DNA of 35,870 nucleotides from DASYVD01 sp050693035. GTDB taxonomy: Bacteria > Actinomycetota > UBA4738 > CALAEC01. Made by a program: the position numbers and the translations under genes. The notes under the pieces are model-generated. The model was given only the letters and a program-made list of their open reading frames with translations, searched no databases and was not told where the DNA came from. The stretch lies in assembly GCA_050693035.1 (NCBI GenBank), contig JBOGWB010000035.1:1-35870 (forward strand), in the 5' to 3' direction. Below are positions 14,035 to 22,717 of this stretch, piece by piece (position 1 is the first letter of the stretch; the number at the start of each line of letters is the position of its first letter).

Positions 14035-15624
14035 ATGACGCAGCCCGAAGACCGCCGGGCCACCGACTCCGACATCGAGATCAGGCCACTGTACGGCCCG
14101 GCGGACCTCGAAGCGTTCGATCCGGAACGCGACCTCGGGCTTCCCGGGGGCCACCCTTTCACCCGTGGGGTCTACCCCTCCATGTACCGGGGCCGGCTCT
14201 GGACGATGCGGCAGTACGCCGGCATGGGGACGGCCGAGGAGACGAATCGGCGGTTCCGCTACCTGCTCGACCACGGCCAGACCGGCCTCTCGGTGGCCTT
14301 CGACCTCCCGACGCAGATGGGTCTGGACTCGGACCATCCCCGGGCTCTGGGCGAGGTGGGCCGAACCGGCGTGGCCATCGACTCGGTGGAGGACATGAAG
14401 CGGCTCTTCGAGGGGATCCCCCTGGACTCGGTCACCACGTCGATGACGATCAACGCCACGGCGGCGATCCTGCTGCTTCTCTACGAGCTCCTTGCCGAGG
14501 ACCAGGGCGTACCGCCGGACAAGCTCGGCGGGACCGTCCAGAACGACATCCTGAAGGAGTACGCGGCGCGGGGAACCTACATCTATCCGCCGAAGCCGTC
14601 GATGCGGCTCGTGACGGACCTGTTCGCGTACTGCCGGGAGCGGATCCCCCGATGGAACACCATCTCGATCTCGGGCTACCACATGCGGGAAGCAGGATCG
14701 ACGGCGGTCCAAGAGGTGGCATTCACGCTGGCGAACGCCACGGCCTACGTGCGGGCCGCGCTCGATGCGGGACTCGCGGTCGACGGCTTCGCACCCCGCC
14801 TGTCCTTCTTCTTCGCCTGTCACATGAACTTCTTCGAGGAGGCAGCGAAGTTCCGTGCGGCGCGGCGGATGTGGGCCCGGATCATGTCCGAGCGGTTCGG
14901 CACGGAGGATCCGCGATCGGCGATGCTCCGGTTCCATACCCAGACAGGCGGGGCCACGCTCACCGCGCAGCAGCCCGAGAACAACATCGTCCGCACGGCT
15001 CTCGAGGCCCTGGCCGCGGTCCTGGGCGGGACGCAGTCCCTCCATACGAACTCGTTCGACGAGGCCCTGGCGCTGCCAACCGAGAAGGCGGTGAGGATCG
15101 CCCTGCGCACCCAGCAAGTCATCGCGTACGAGTCCGGTGTCACCGACACCGTGGATCCCCTCGGCGGGTCGTACTACGTGGAACGGCTGACCAACGAGAT
15201 CGAGGCGCGGGCGTGGGAGTATCTGGAGAAGATCGAGGGGATGGGGGGAGCCGTCGAAGCCATCGAGGCCGGGTGGATGCAGGACGAGATCCACGAGGCC
15301 GCGTATCGCCTCCAGCGCCTCGTGGAATCCGGTGAGCGGGTCGTCGTGGGCGTCAACCGCTTCGTCACGGAGTCCGACGATCCTGTGGATATCCAGCGGC
15401 TCGACGAGCAACAGGTCCGCAGGCAGGTCGAGCGGCTGGCAGAGCTCCGGCGGAACCGTGACAACGCGGCAGCGGAACGGGCCCTGAAAGAGGTCGAGGA
15501 CACCGCCCGCGGCTCGGACAACCTCCTCCACCCCATGAGGGAGGCGCTCCGGGCCCGAGCGACCCTCGGCGAGGTCTCCGACGCCCTTCGGCGAGCGTTC
15601 GGCGAGTACCAGCCGAACCGGTGA
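14035..15624 (+). CDS. Methylmalonyl-CoA mutase large (catalytic) subunit, no B12 domain
   Basis: This 529-residue TIM-barrel subunit of an adenosylcobalamin-dependent acyl-CoA mutase converts methylmalonyl-CoA to succinyl-CoA. It has YPSMYRGRLWTMRQYAGMGTAEETN near 48-68, GLSVAFDLPTQMGLDSDHP, SISGYHMREAG, LRFHTQTGGATLTAQQPENN and DPLGGSYYVE. Tyr61 in RQYAG is the residue used by methylmalonyl-CoA mutases; isobutyryl-CoA mutases have Phe there. The chain ends after the barrel, so the B12-binding small subunit must be encoded elsewhere, as in archaeal/actinobacterial two-subunit enzymes. Other short acyl-CoA mutase substrates remain possible. It would feed succinyl-CoA to the adjacent sdh/frd products. 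Confidence 0.85.
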   Translation: MTQPEDRRATDSDIEIRPLYGPADLEAFDPERDLGLPGGHPFTRGVYPSMYRGRLWTMRQYAGMGTAEETNRRFRYLLDHGQTGLSVAFDLPTQMGLDSDHPRALGEVGRTGVAIDSVEDMKRLFEGIPLDSVTTSMTINATAAILLLLYELLAEDQGVPPDKLGGTVQNDILKEYAARGTYIYPPKPSMRLVTDLFAYCRERIPRWNTISISGYHMREAGSTAVQEVAFTLANATAYVRAALDAGLAVDGFAPRLSFFFACHMNFFEEAAKFRAARRMWARIMSERFGTEDPRSAMLRFHTQTGGATLTAQQPENNIVRTALEALAAVLGGTQSLHTNSFDEALALPTEKAVRIALRTQQVIAYESGVTDTVDPLGGSYYVERLTNEIEARAWEYLEKIEGMGGAVEAIEAGWMQDEIHEAAYRLQRLVESGERVVVGVNRFVTESDDPVDIQRLDEQQVRRQVERLAELRRNRDNAAAERALKEVEDTARGSDNLLHPMREALRARATLGEVSDALRRAFGEYQPNR

Positions 15625-15661
15625 TCCGTCCCCGCGTTCCCCCCGCCCGCCGGAGCATCCC

Positions 15662-16354
15662 ATGACCATCGCCATCGTTGGCGGGACCGGCGATCTGGGG
15701 TTCGGGCTGGCCCTCCACCTGGCCCGCGCGGGGGAAGAGGTGATCATCGGGTCGCGGTCGGAGGAGCGGGGAGAGGAAGCGGCACGCCGCGCGAACGAGA
15801 TGATCGAGGGAGGTGCCACGCTGGGCGGTGCCGAGAACACCCAAGCGGCTGCGGCGGCCGACGTCGTGTTCGTCACGGTGCCCTACGCGGGCCAGGCCGA
15901 CATCTACCGGTCCATCGCCGGCCACATCCCCGAGGGCGCCGTGGTCTGCGACACGACCACTCCGTTGGCGACGGCCGTCGGAGGCCGTCCGTGGCAGGTT
16001 CTCCGTCCCTGGCCGGGCTCCGCGGCGGAGCAAGCGAAGGCATTGCTCTCGAAAGGCACCCGGCTCGTATCGGCTTTCCATTCGGTGAGCGCCGACGTCC
16101 TCGAGGACCTGGACCGGACGCCGGAGGGGGACGTGCTCCTGTGCGGGGACGACCCCGAGGCGAAGGTGAAGATCGGGGGGCTCGTGGACAAGATCGAGGG
16201 TCTCCGGTGGGTGGATTGCGGCTCCCTGTCGATGGCGCGGATCCTCGAGCCTCTCACCGCCGTCCTCGTCTCCGTGAACCGTCGCTACGGCATCCGGGAT
16301 GCCGGCGTGCGGCTCGTGGGGCGGGATGAATGGGGACGTCCGGCGAAGTCGTGA
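15662..16354 (+). CDS. npdG: F420:NADPH oxidoreductase
   Basis: A 230-residue soluble enzyme that transfers hydride between reduced coenzyme F420 and NADP. The Rossmann motif GGTGDLG is at 7-13. Ser31-Arg32 after the second strand (IIGSRSEERG) suits the 2'-phosphate of NADP. The family features ADVVFVTVPYAGQ, DTTTPL, SAFHSVSADVLEDL and VDCGSLSMARILEPLTAVLVSVNRRYG are present. It indicates that the host makes F420. It starts 37 bases after the mutase gene behind GGAG, probably in the same transcript, and overlaps the next gene by four bases. Confidence 0.88.
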   Translation: MTIAIVGGTGDLGFGLALHLARAGEEVIIGSRSEERGEEAARRANEMIEGGATLGGAENTQAAAAADVVFVTVPYAGQADIYRSIAGHIPEGAVVCDTTTPLATAVGGRPWQVLRPWPGSAAEQAKALLSKGTRLVSAFHSVSADVLEDLDRTPEGDVLLCGDDPEAKVKIGGLVDKIEGLRWVDCGSLSMARILEPLTAVLVSVNRRYGIRDAGVRLVGRDEWGRPAKS

Positions 16355-16761
16355 CCCCCGCCCGGCGCAGCAGCCGCCGCCGGAACGACGGACCCATCCT
16401 CTTCTACGACGGGGAGTGCAAGGTCTGCAGACTCACCGCCAGGCTCGTCCTCGCCGCCGACACCGCGAAGCGCCTGCGAACGGCCACCCTCGATTCCCCG
16501 CAAGCCGACCGGTACCTCGGAGACCTATCCAGGAAGGAACGGTACGGCGCCTTCCACCTCTACCGTGACGAGCGGGTGCTGTCCGGAGGGGACGCCGTGG
16601 GGCCGCTCCTGGAGCTCCTGGCCCCGCTCCGGGGGGCGGGCCGGTTCCTCGGCCGCTCCGATCGGGCTCGGGACGTGACCGGCCGGCTGTACCGGGCGAT
16701 CGCCCGGCGGCGCGCGATGATCGGACGATTCCTTCCACGGGTGGGGCCGCCTCCCCGCTGA
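16351..16761 (+). CDS. DUF393 (DCC family) thiol-disulfide oxidoreductase-like protein
   Basis: A 136-residue protein with the DCC family signature FYDGECKVC (Asp20, Cys23, Cys26) near its N-terminus and the typical YGAFHLYRDERVLSGGDAV segment. Family members are thought to be thiol-disulfide oxidoreductases, but the substrate is not known. The C-terminal third is Arg-rich. The GTG at 16351 overlaps the npdG stop as GTGA and is preferred; an in-frame ATG at 16330 would give a 25-base overlap. Confidence 0.8.
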   Translation: MTPARRSSRRRNDGPILFYDGECKVCRLTARLVLAADTAKRLRTATLDSPQADRYLGDLSRKERYGAFHLYRDERVLSGGDAVGPLLELLAPLRGAGRFLGRSDRARDVTGRLYRAIARRRAMIGRFLPRVGPPPR

Positions 16762-16791
16762 GTTCGGCGGAGGTTGCCGGTCGGCCGGGGG

Positions 16792-18537
16792 CTACTCCCC
16801 GAAGGTCACCAGGACCTGGCCGGTCTCCACGACGTCGCCCTCTGTCACCGTCACCTGAAGGACCCTTCCATCGTGGGTCGCGGTCACGTGGTTCTCCATC
16901 TTCATCGCTTCGAGCACGCAGATCACGTCGCCGGCCCGGATCTCCTGTCCTTCTTCCACCATCACTTTCAGGATCGTGCCCTGCATTGGGGCGGCGACGG
17001 AGTCCGTCCCGTGGGCGTGGAGCCCATGGGTGTCTCCGGCGGGTGGAGCCGGCGCGGACGGGAGGTCTTCCCCCCACAGCCGGACGGGGATACGCCGACC
17101 ATTCACCTCGACCACCATTCGGGAGGCCGTCGTCTGGGGGCCCGACAGGGGCGCCGGCCCGCCTTCGGACCGGGGATCCCCGGACCGATCCGGAGGGAAC
17201 TGTCCGTCCGCGAGCACCCGCTCGACCCACTTGGTCGTGTGGCTGCCCTCGATGAACGTCAGCGTGTCGAGGACCCATCGATGGAAGGGAATGGTCGTGG
17301 GGACCCCTTCCACCTCGAACTCCTCGAGGGCCCGGATCATCCGCCTCCGAGCCGCTTCGCGATTCTCTCCCCACGCCAGGAGCTTGGCGAACAACGAGTC
17401 GTAGTCGCCGGGGATGGCCCGGCCCTCGGTGATCCCGGCATCCACGCGCACGAATGGACCGGTGGGGGGGCGGAACCGGGTCACCAGGCCGGGAGCGGGG
17501 ACGAAGTCGCGGGTCGGATCTTCCGCGTTGATCCGGCACTCGATGCCGTGGCCCCGGAGGTCGGGCGAGAGGTCCACCTTCTCTCCCAGAGCCACAGCGA
17601 TCTGCAGCCGCACCATGTCCACCCCGGCCACCATCTCGGTGACCGGGTGCTCCACCTGGAGACGGGTGTTCATCTCGAGGAAGTAGAAGGAGCGGTCGTC
17701 GTCGACCAGGAACTCCACGGTACCGGCGTTCACGTACGCCGCCTCCTTGGCCACGGCGAGCGCCGCCTCGCCGATCCGGGTCCGCAGATCGGCGTCGACC
17801 ACCGGAGACGGGCTCTCCTCGACGAGCTTCTGGTACCGGCGTTGCAGCGTACAGTCGCGTTCGCCGAGGAACGAGAAGTTCCCGCGGGTGTCGGCGATGA
17901 TCTGAGCTTCGACGTGATGGGCCCCGGTGATGTATCGCTCGAGGTACACCTCCGGCCGCCCGAAGTAGGCCTGCGCTTCCCGAGCCGACCGCTCGACCGC
18001 CTCGCGCAGCCGGTCGGGTTTGTCCACGAGCTGCATGCCGCGGCCTCCGCCCCCGAACGCCGCTTTCACGGCGAGTGGATAGCCGATCCGGTCGGCGACC
18101 TTCAGCGCCTCCTTCGCATCGACCGGGTCGGAGATGCCCGGGATCACGGGAACGCCGATCCGCTCGGCGGCCCGGCGAGCGGCGGCCTTGTCCCCCATGA
18201 CCTCCATCGCCTCCGGCGGAGGGCCGATGAAGGTGAGGCCGGCACCGGCACAGGCTCGGGCGAAGTCGGGATTCTCGGCGAGGAATCCGTACCCGGGATG
18301 GACCGCGGTGGCCTTTCCCTTGCTCGCGGCATCCAGGATCGCCGGCACGCTCAGGTAGGAGTGCGTTGGCGGCGGTGGCCCGATCCGATAGGCGCGATCG
18401 GCAAGCTCCACGTGGAGAGCGTCGCGGTCGACGTCCGAGTACACGGCGACCGTGGGGATGCCGAGTTCCCGGCATGTCCGGATCACCCGGACAGCGATCT
18501 CTCCTCGGTTCGCTACAAGGACCCGGACCTTCGCCAC
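16792..18537 (-). CDS. Acyl-CoA carboxylase alpha subunit (biotin carboxylase + BCCP)
   Basis: A 581-residue biotin-containing subunit. It carboxylates its own biotin with ATP and bicarbonate and serves acetyl- or propionyl-CoA carboxylation together with a beta subunit. Residues 1-450 are biotin carboxylase: VLVANRGEIAVRVIR, the ATP-grasp glycine loop AAFGGGGRGM, HHVEAQIIAD, ERDCTLQRRYQKLVEE and EMNTRLQVEHPVTE. A variable linker follows, then a biotinyl domain with APMQGTILKV and the biotin Lys in EAMKMENH near the C-terminus. This is the single-chain layout of actinobacterial AccA-type subunits. The GTG start at 18537 is the one that begins AKVRVLVANRG. It diverges from the biotin ligase gene, whose product should biotinylate it; the likely beta and epsilon partners are at 35204-35870. 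Confidence 0.9.
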   Translation of the reverse strand: MAKVRVLVANRGEIAVRVIRTCRELGIPTVAVYSDVDRDALHVELADRAYRIGPPPPTHSYLSVPAILDAASKGKATAVHPGYGFLAENPDFARACAGAGLTFIGPPPEAMEVMGDKAAARRAAERIGVPVIPGISDPVDAKEALKVADRIGYPLAVKAAFGGGGRGMQLVDKPDRLREAVERSAREAQAYFGRPEVYLERYITGAHHVEAQIIADTRGNFSFLGERDCTLQRRYQKLVEESPSPVVDADLRTRIGEAALAVAKEAAYVNAGTVEFLVDDDRSFYFLEMNTRLQVEHPVTEMVAGVDMVRLQIAVALGEKVDLSPDLRGHGIECRINAEDPTRDFVPAPGLVTRFRPPTGPFVRVDAGITEGRAIPGDYDSLFAKLLAWGENREAARRRMIRALEEFEVEGVPTTIPFHRWVLDTLTFIEGSHTTKWVERVLADGQFPPDRSGDPRSEGGPAPLSGPQTTASRMVVEVNGRRIPVRLWGEDLPSAPAPPAGDTHGLHAHGTDSVAAPMQGTILKVMVEEGQEIRAGDVICVLEAMKMENHVTATHDGRVLQVTVTEGDVVETGQVLVTFGE

Positions 18538-18564
18538 TCCGCTTGCTCCAGGGGCATAATCGAG

Positions 18565-18580
18565 CCTCCCCGGCGGGAGG
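18565..18580 (+). promoter_or_regulatory. Hairpin covering the birA ribosome-binding site
   Basis: CCTCCC, a four-base loop CGGC, then GGGAGG form a perfect 6-bp stem. The right arm is the Shine-Dalgarno sequence of the GTG at 18586. If formed in the mRNA it would hide the site and lower translation. Confidence 0.45.
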
Positions 18581-18585
18581 ACAAG

Positions 18586-19368
18586 GTGTTGGGTCAGGAT
18601 AGCCTGGAACGCGCCGTGCGCGCCTCTGGGATCCACATCCCTCCCTCGTTCCTCGAGGAAACGACCTCCACGAACGTCGAAGCGCGCGCGCTGGCCGAGG
18701 CTGGCGCCCGGGAGTGGACGCTGGTGGCCGCGGGGCATCAGACGGCCGGACGTGGTCGGATGGGCCGCCGATGGATGTCGGCGCCGGGACGCTCGTTGCT
18801 GTTCTCGGTGGTGCTGCGGCCCGACCTTCCGCCCGATGACACCGCGGTGGTTTCCCTCCTCGCTGCGACGGAGATGGCGGCGGCGTGCGGACGTGTCGCG
18901 GGCGTCGAGGTCACGTCGAAGTGGCCCAACGACCTCACGGCGGGGTCGCGCAAGGTCGGCGGGATCCTCACGGAGACGGCGATCCTCGACGACAGGGTGG
19001 ACTTCCTGGTGCTGGGCATCGGGGTGAACGTCTCCATGGACCGTGCGGAATTCCCCGAACAGCTCCGGGAGACCGCCACGAGCCTGGCCCTCGAGGGTGG
19101 CTCGGCGAACCTTGCCGAACTCCTGGAAGGGTTCCTGTCAGGATTCCTCCGTGCCTACCGGCCGGCGCAGGAGGGATTCGGGCGGTCGGTCGTGGGCCGA
19201 TACCGGCCGTTGTGCGCGACGCTCGGTCGGCGGGTTCGGGCCACCGTGACGGACGGCCGGACGGTCGAGGGCAGCGCCGTGGACCTGGACGATCGCGGTG
19301 GCCTCGTCGTGGAAGCGGATGGCGACAGGAAGACGGTTGCGTTCGGTGAGGTCGTCCACCTGGACTAG
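18586..19368 (+). CDS. birA: Biotin--[acetyl-CoA-carboxylase] ligase
   Basis: This 260-residue biotin protein ligase makes biotinyl-AMP and attaches biotin to the BCCP Lys of the divergently encoded carboxylase. The sequence has EETTSTN at about 25-30, the nucleotide/biotin loop GRGRMGRRW at 55-63, SKWPNDL, KVGGILTE and GIGVNV. A C-terminal SH3-like domain follows (RVRATVTDGRTVEGSAVDLDDRG). Only about 20 residues precede the catalytic domain, so there is no DNA-binding helix-turn-helix and no repressor role. The GTG at 18586 follows GGGAGGA with good spacing. The next gene starts three bases after its stop. Confidence 0.9.
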   Translation: MLGQDSLERAVRASGIHIPPSFLEETTSTNVEARALAEAGAREWTLVAAGHQTAGRGRMGRRWMSAPGRSLLFSVVLRPDLPPDDTAVVSLLAATEMAAACGRVAGVEVTSKWPNDLTAGSRKVGGILTETAILDDRVDFLVLGIGVNVSMDRAEFPEQLRETATSLALEGGSANLAELLEGFLSGFLRAYRPAQEGFGRSVVGRYRPLCATLGRRVRATVTDGRTVEGSAVDLDDRGGLVVEADGDRKTVAFGEVVHLD

Positions 19369-19371
19369 GCG

Positions 19372-20001
19372 ATGGGCGGCGTGGCGATCGATCCGGAGTT
19401 CGTGTCGCGGAGAACGGTGACGCTGCCGCTCCGCGACGGCGCGTGCGTGCGGCTCCGCCCGCTGGTCCCGGAAGACAAGCCCGTGCTCGTGGAGGGCTTC
19501 CGGCGGCTGTCCGCGGCCTCCCGGTATCGCCGTTTCATGACGCCGATCGAGGAACTGGACGACGACATGCTCCGGTTCCTCACCGAGCTCGACTACGTGA
19601 ACCACTTCGCGTGGGCGGCGTTGTTGCCGGACGAGACGGGCAGCCCGGGTGCTGGTGTGTCGCGGTACGTCCGGCTCGAGGAGGAGCCGGAGGTGGCGGA
19701 GGCGGCGGTCACCGTGGTGGACGAGCATCAGGGCCGCGGCATCGGGACCCTTCTCCTGGAGGCGCTGGGAGCCGCGGCGCTGTCGAATGGAGTCCGGACC
19801 CTGCGGGGATACGTGATGGGGGACAACCGCGAGATGCGAGAGGTCGCCGAGGCGGTGGGTGCGAGGCTGGTCCACGAGTCACCGAGCCTGCTGCGCGTGG
19901 AGGTGGACGTCCCGGCGCGCGCCGAGCAGATCAAGGGAACGCCGCTGGGAGAAGCGCTGACCGCCTTGGCGCGCGGCGAGGGCCCGATCCACCTCTGCTA
20001 G
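19372..20001 (+). CDS. GNAT family N-acetyltransferase
   Basis: A 209-residue acetyltransferase. The acetyl-CoA pyrophosphate loop is QGRGIGT at 120-126. RLSAASRYRRFMTPIEELDDDMLRFLTELDY resembles the GNAT domain found alone or attached to regulatory domains in actinobacterial protein-lysine acetyltransferases (Pat type). No cyclic-nucleotide or other sensory domain is attached here. The substrate is unknown; an acyl-CoA synthetase or a neighbouring acyl-CoA enzyme is conceivable from context only. It follows birA by three bases, so the two are co-transcribed. Confidence 0.82.
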   Translation: MGGVAIDPEFVSRRTVTLPLRDGACVRLRPLVPEDKPVLVEGFRRLSAASRYRRFMTPIEELDDDMLRFLTELDYVNHFAWAALLPDETGSPGAGVSRYVRLEEEPEVAEAAVTVVDEHQGRGIGTLLLEALGAAALSNGVRTLRGYVMGDNREMREVAEAVGARLVHESPSLLRVEVDVPARAEQIKGTPLGEALTALARGEGPIHLC

Positions 20002-20004
20002 ACT
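19999..20004 (+). promoter_or_regulatory. -10 box TAGACT before the thiolase-like cluster
   Basis: TAGACT overlaps the stop codon of the GNAT gene and ends ten bases before the ATG at 20015. It would give the thiolase-like/DUF35 cluster its own near-leaderless transcript. Confidence 0.45.
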
Positions 20005-20014
20005 GCCGCCGCTC

Positions 20015-21181
20015 ATGGGTGACCGTGTCGCCATCATCGGGGTGGGGCACGCGGGCTTCGCTCCCATCACCGCAGGCCTCTCGTACAAGGAGCAGACCTT
20101 CGAGGCCGCGCTTCGCGCCTACGACGACGCGGGCATCGATCCCCGCCGAGACGTGGATTCCTTCGTCGCGGTTTCCGAGGACTTCTGGGAGGGCACGTCG
20201 ATCTTCGACGAATACGTGCCCGACCAGCTTGGAGCGGCGCTTCGTCCCGTCCAGACGGTGTCCGCGGACGGCCTCTACGGGATCGCCACCGCCGTCATGC
20301 TCATCCGGTCCGGGGCCGCGGGTGTGGTGGTCGTGGAAGGCCACAGCAAGGCGTCGGACATCCTGACCCTGGGGCACATCCATCAGTTCGCGCTGGATCC
20401 GGTGCTCAACCGCCCACTCGACGTGTCACCGCATGCCGTCGCCGGGCTGGAGATGACGTCCTATCTGGACGCCACGGGAACCACGGAGGAGCAGTGCGCT
20501 CTCGTCGTCGAGAAGAACCGGCGGAACGCCCTCGACAATCCCCGGGCCGCCTATCCGACCGAGGTCGCAGCCGAGGACGTGGCCGATTCAGAACCACTGT
20601 GGTGGCCCCTGAAGCGGCTGGACGTCGCGGCCCGGGCCGACGGAGCCATCGTGCTGGTGCTGGCGGAGGAAGGCCGAGCCCGCGATCTGACCGACGTCCC
20701 GGTCTGGATCGTCGGGGTCGGATGGTCCTCGGGCAGCCCGACCCTCGAGAGCCGTGAATGGGGGGCCGCGGACTACGTGGGGGCCGCGGCGGATCGTGCC
20801 TACCGCACGGCCGGCGTCTCCTCTCCGCCTCGCGACGTGGATCTGGCCGAGGTCGACGATCTCTACTCGTACCGTGAGCTCATGTCGGTCGAGGCGCTGC
20901 GGCTGGCCCATCCGGGCGAGGCCGGGCCCCTCCTGGAGGAGGGCTCCTTTGCCCGCGACGGGGAGCTTCCGGTGAACGTTTCGGGCGGCTCGCTCGGGCA
21001 GGGGAACCTGTTCGAGGCCAACGGCCTGGCCAAGGCGATGGAGTGCGTGCTCCAGCTCCGGGGGGAAGCGGACGAGCGACAGGTGGAAGGGGCGGGGGTG
21101 GCGGTGGCGCAGTCGTGGCGCGGCGTTCCCACAACGAGCGCCGCCGTCGCTGTGTTCGCATCCGACGAGGTGATGGCGTGA
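20015..21181 (+). CDS. Thiolase-fold lipid-transfer-like protein, catalytic Cys absent (copy 1)
   Basis: A 388-residue thiolase-superfamily protein (VAIIGVGHAGFAP at the N-terminus; NVSGGSLGQGNLFEANGLAKAMECVLQLRG near the C-terminus). Where thiolases have Cys-x-Ser-Gly it reads Ser83-Ala-Asp-Gly. The usual GHP motif is GQGN, and the second catalytic Cys is missing. Claisen thiolysis is therefore unlikely. Tyr284 and Tyr286 in DDLYSYRELMS lie in the region where Ltp2-type steroid aldolases use Tyr, so a retro-aldol or acyl-binding role is a reasonable inference. It overlaps the VOC gene by GTGA. Two DUF35 proteins encoded downstream are the expected partners. A plain SCP2-like carrier role is an alternative. 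Confidence 0.8.
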   Translation: MGDRVAIIGVGHAGFAPITAGLSYKEQTFEAALRAYDDAGIDPRRDVDSFVAVSEDFWEGTSIFDEYVPDQLGAALRPVQTVSADGLYGIATAVMLIRSGAAGVVVVEGHSKASDILTLGHIHQFALDPVLNRPLDVSPHAVAGLEMTSYLDATGTTEEQCALVVEKNRRNALDNPRAAYPTEVAAEDVADSEPLWWPLKRLDVAARADGAIVLVLAEEGRARDLTDVPVWIVGVGWSSGSPTLESREWGAADYVGAAADRAYRTAGVSSPPRDVDLAEVDDLYSYRELMSVEALRLAHPGEAGPLLEEGSFARDGELPVNVSGGSLGQGNLFEANGLAKAMECVLQLRGEADERQVEGAGVAVAQSWRGVPTTSAAVAVFASDEVMA

Positions 21182-21552
21182 CGGGCATCGGATTCATCGA
21201 CTACGTCTATTACTGGACCGCCGACATGGATCGGGCGGTCAGCTTCTACCGAGACGTGGTCGGGCTCAAGCTCGTGCGCCAGGACGGCTCGCAGTGGGCG
21301 GAGTTCGCCACCGACCCGGTTCGGTTCGCCCTGCACGGAGCCGTCGAGGGTCACCCCGTTCGGTCGGGCGGTGCCGCGATCATGTTCCGGGTGGACGACC
21401 TGGACCGCGCACGGCGCACGATGGAAGAGAAAGGCGTCGAGTTCGACGAGCACTCCGGAGAGGTGGAAGGCTTCGCGCGGTTCGCCACCTTCCGCGACCC
21501 GGACGGCAACCGCGTCGAGCTCATCGAGCGGTTGAACAGAGGAACCACCTGA
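21178..21552 (+). CDS. VOC (glyoxalase/epimerase-like) protein
   Basis: A 124-residue single-unit protein of the vicinal-oxygen-chelate superfamily. Two beta-alpha-beta-beta-beta modules are visible: IDYVYYWTADMDRAVSFYRDVVGLKLV, and AAIMFRVDDLDRARRTMEEKGVEF ending FRDPDGNRVELIE. The C-terminal Glu of VELIE is a usual metal ligand and FALHGA supplies a possible His, but the first ligand position is Tyr, so metal binding is uncertain. Its substrate is unknown. It is sandwiched between two thiolase-like genes with GTGA and TGATG overlaps, so it probably acts on the same acyl-CoA intermediates. Confidence 0.85.
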   Translation: MTGIGFIDYVYYWTADMDRAVSFYRDVVGLKLVRQDGSQWAEFATDPVRFALHGAVEGHPVRSGGAAIMFRVDDLDRARRTMEEKGVEFDEHSGEVEGFARFATFRDPDGNRVELIERLNRGTT

Positions 21553-22715
21553 TGGGGCAGCGGGTGGCCGTGGTCGGCGCGGGCATGACGAGGTTCGTGC
21601 GCCGGGCCCAGGAGACCGGAAAGGAGCTCTCCTGGGAGGCCTCCCGAGCCGCCCTCGATTCGTGCGGCCTGACGCTCGCGGACGTCGATGCCGTCGCGCT
21701 GGGCACGGCGCCGGATGCGTTCGACGGCGTGCACATGAAGGGGGAGTACCTGTCGGACGGATGTGGCGCGTACGGCAAGCCGTTCTTCCGAACCTACGTC
21801 GGAGGGGGCACCGGCGTCTTCGTCACCATCCAGGGCTGGTACCTCGTTGCGTCGGGGATGTTCGACGTGGCGCTGGTGGTGGCGGAGGAGAAGATGTCCT
21901 CCACGATGCCTCATGCTCAGGGGGCCTTCATCACCATCTTCGACAGCATCCTGGAACGCCCCCTCGGGCCGAACCTCCTGTGGATCTTCGCCCTGGAGAT
22001 GAATCGCTACATGTCCGTTCACGGGCTCGACAAGCGCGACATCGCCGCGGTGTCGGTGAAGAACAAGCGGAACGCCGCGGGCCACCCGGCCGCGCTGCTC
22101 GGCCAGGCCGACATCAGCGTGGACGACGTCCTGAACTCAGAGGTCCTGGCGTGGCCCGTGCAGCGCCTCGACGTCTCGCCGGTGACCGACGGCGCGGTGG
22201 CGGTGGTCCTGGCCGGGGAACGCGCGGCCAAGCGGCTGACCGGCAACCCCATCTGGATCGACGGTGTCGGGTGGCACCTCGATACGGCGTACTGGACCAA
22301 TCGCGACCTCTACTACCCCGAGTACGTGGAACGGGCGGCCCGGATGGCCTACGACATGGCCGGGATCCGGGAGCCGCGCAAGGAGATCGACGTCGCGGAG
22401 CCCTATGACCCGTTCGACTACAAGGAGCTCCATCACCTGGAGGGACTGCTGCTGTTCGACAAGGGGAAGGCGCCAGAGGCCATGCGCGACGGCGTCCTCG
22501 ACCGGGACGGCGACCTGCCGTCGTGCCCATCGGGCGGCCTGCTGGGCGTGGGCAACCCGATCGCCGCCGCCGGGCTCATGAAGATCGCGGAGCTCTTCTG
22601 GCAGCTGCGGGGGGAGGCAGGCGACCGTCAGGTGCCGGGCGATCCCCGGAGGGGCGTCGCTCAGGCCTGGGGAGACCTCATGCAGGTGGGAACCGTCGTG
22701 GTCATGGGGAGGTAG
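21552..22715 (+). CDS. Thiolase-fold lipid-transfer-like protein, catalytic Cys absent (copy 2)
   Basis: A 387-residue thiolase-superfamily protein, only distantly similar to copy 1. It starts VAVVGAGMTRFVRR. The nucleophile segment reads YVGGGTGVFV (82-91) with Gly in place of Cys. The later motif is PSCPSGGLLGVGNPIAAAGL, where GNP replaces GHP. EPYDPFDYKELHHLEG (283-298) supplies Tyr285 and Tyr290 near the position of the Ltp2 catalytic Tyr. The Cys at 325 is not in a known catalytic position. It is coupled to the VOC gene by one base and followed two bases later by the first DUF35 gene. It may form a heteromer with copy 1 and the DUF35 proteins. Confidence 0.8.
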   Translation: MGQRVAVVGAGMTRFVRRAQETGKELSWEASRAALDSCGLTLADVDAVALGTAPDAFDGVHMKGEYLSDGCGAYGKPFFRTYVGGGTGVFVTIQGWYLVASGMFDVALVVAEEKMSSTMPHAQGAFITIFDSILERPLGPNLLWIFALEMNRYMSVHGLDKRDIAAVSVKNKRNAAGHPAALLGQADISVDDVLNSEVLAWPVQRLDVSPVTDGAVAVVLAGERAAKRLTGNPIWIDGVGWHLDTAYWTNRDLYYPEYVERAARMAYDMAGIREPRKEIDVAEPYDPFDYKELHHLEGLLLFDKGKAPEAMRDGVLDRDGDLPSCPSGGLLGVGNPIAAAGLMKIAELFWQLRGEAGDRQVPGDPRRGVAQAWGDLMQVGTVVVMGR

Positions 22716-22717
22716 CG

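Noticed and set aside
14020..15876. Long minus-strand open frame (618 codons) opposite the mutase gene
   Set aside because: It is an antisense shadow produced by GC-rich third positions; the plus-strand product has unmistakable mutase motifs over the same bases.
16774..18585. Upstream extension of the biotin ligase frame over about 600 codons
   Set aside because: It runs antisense to the biotin carboxylase gene; the real ligase begins at GTG 18586 behind GGGAGGA.
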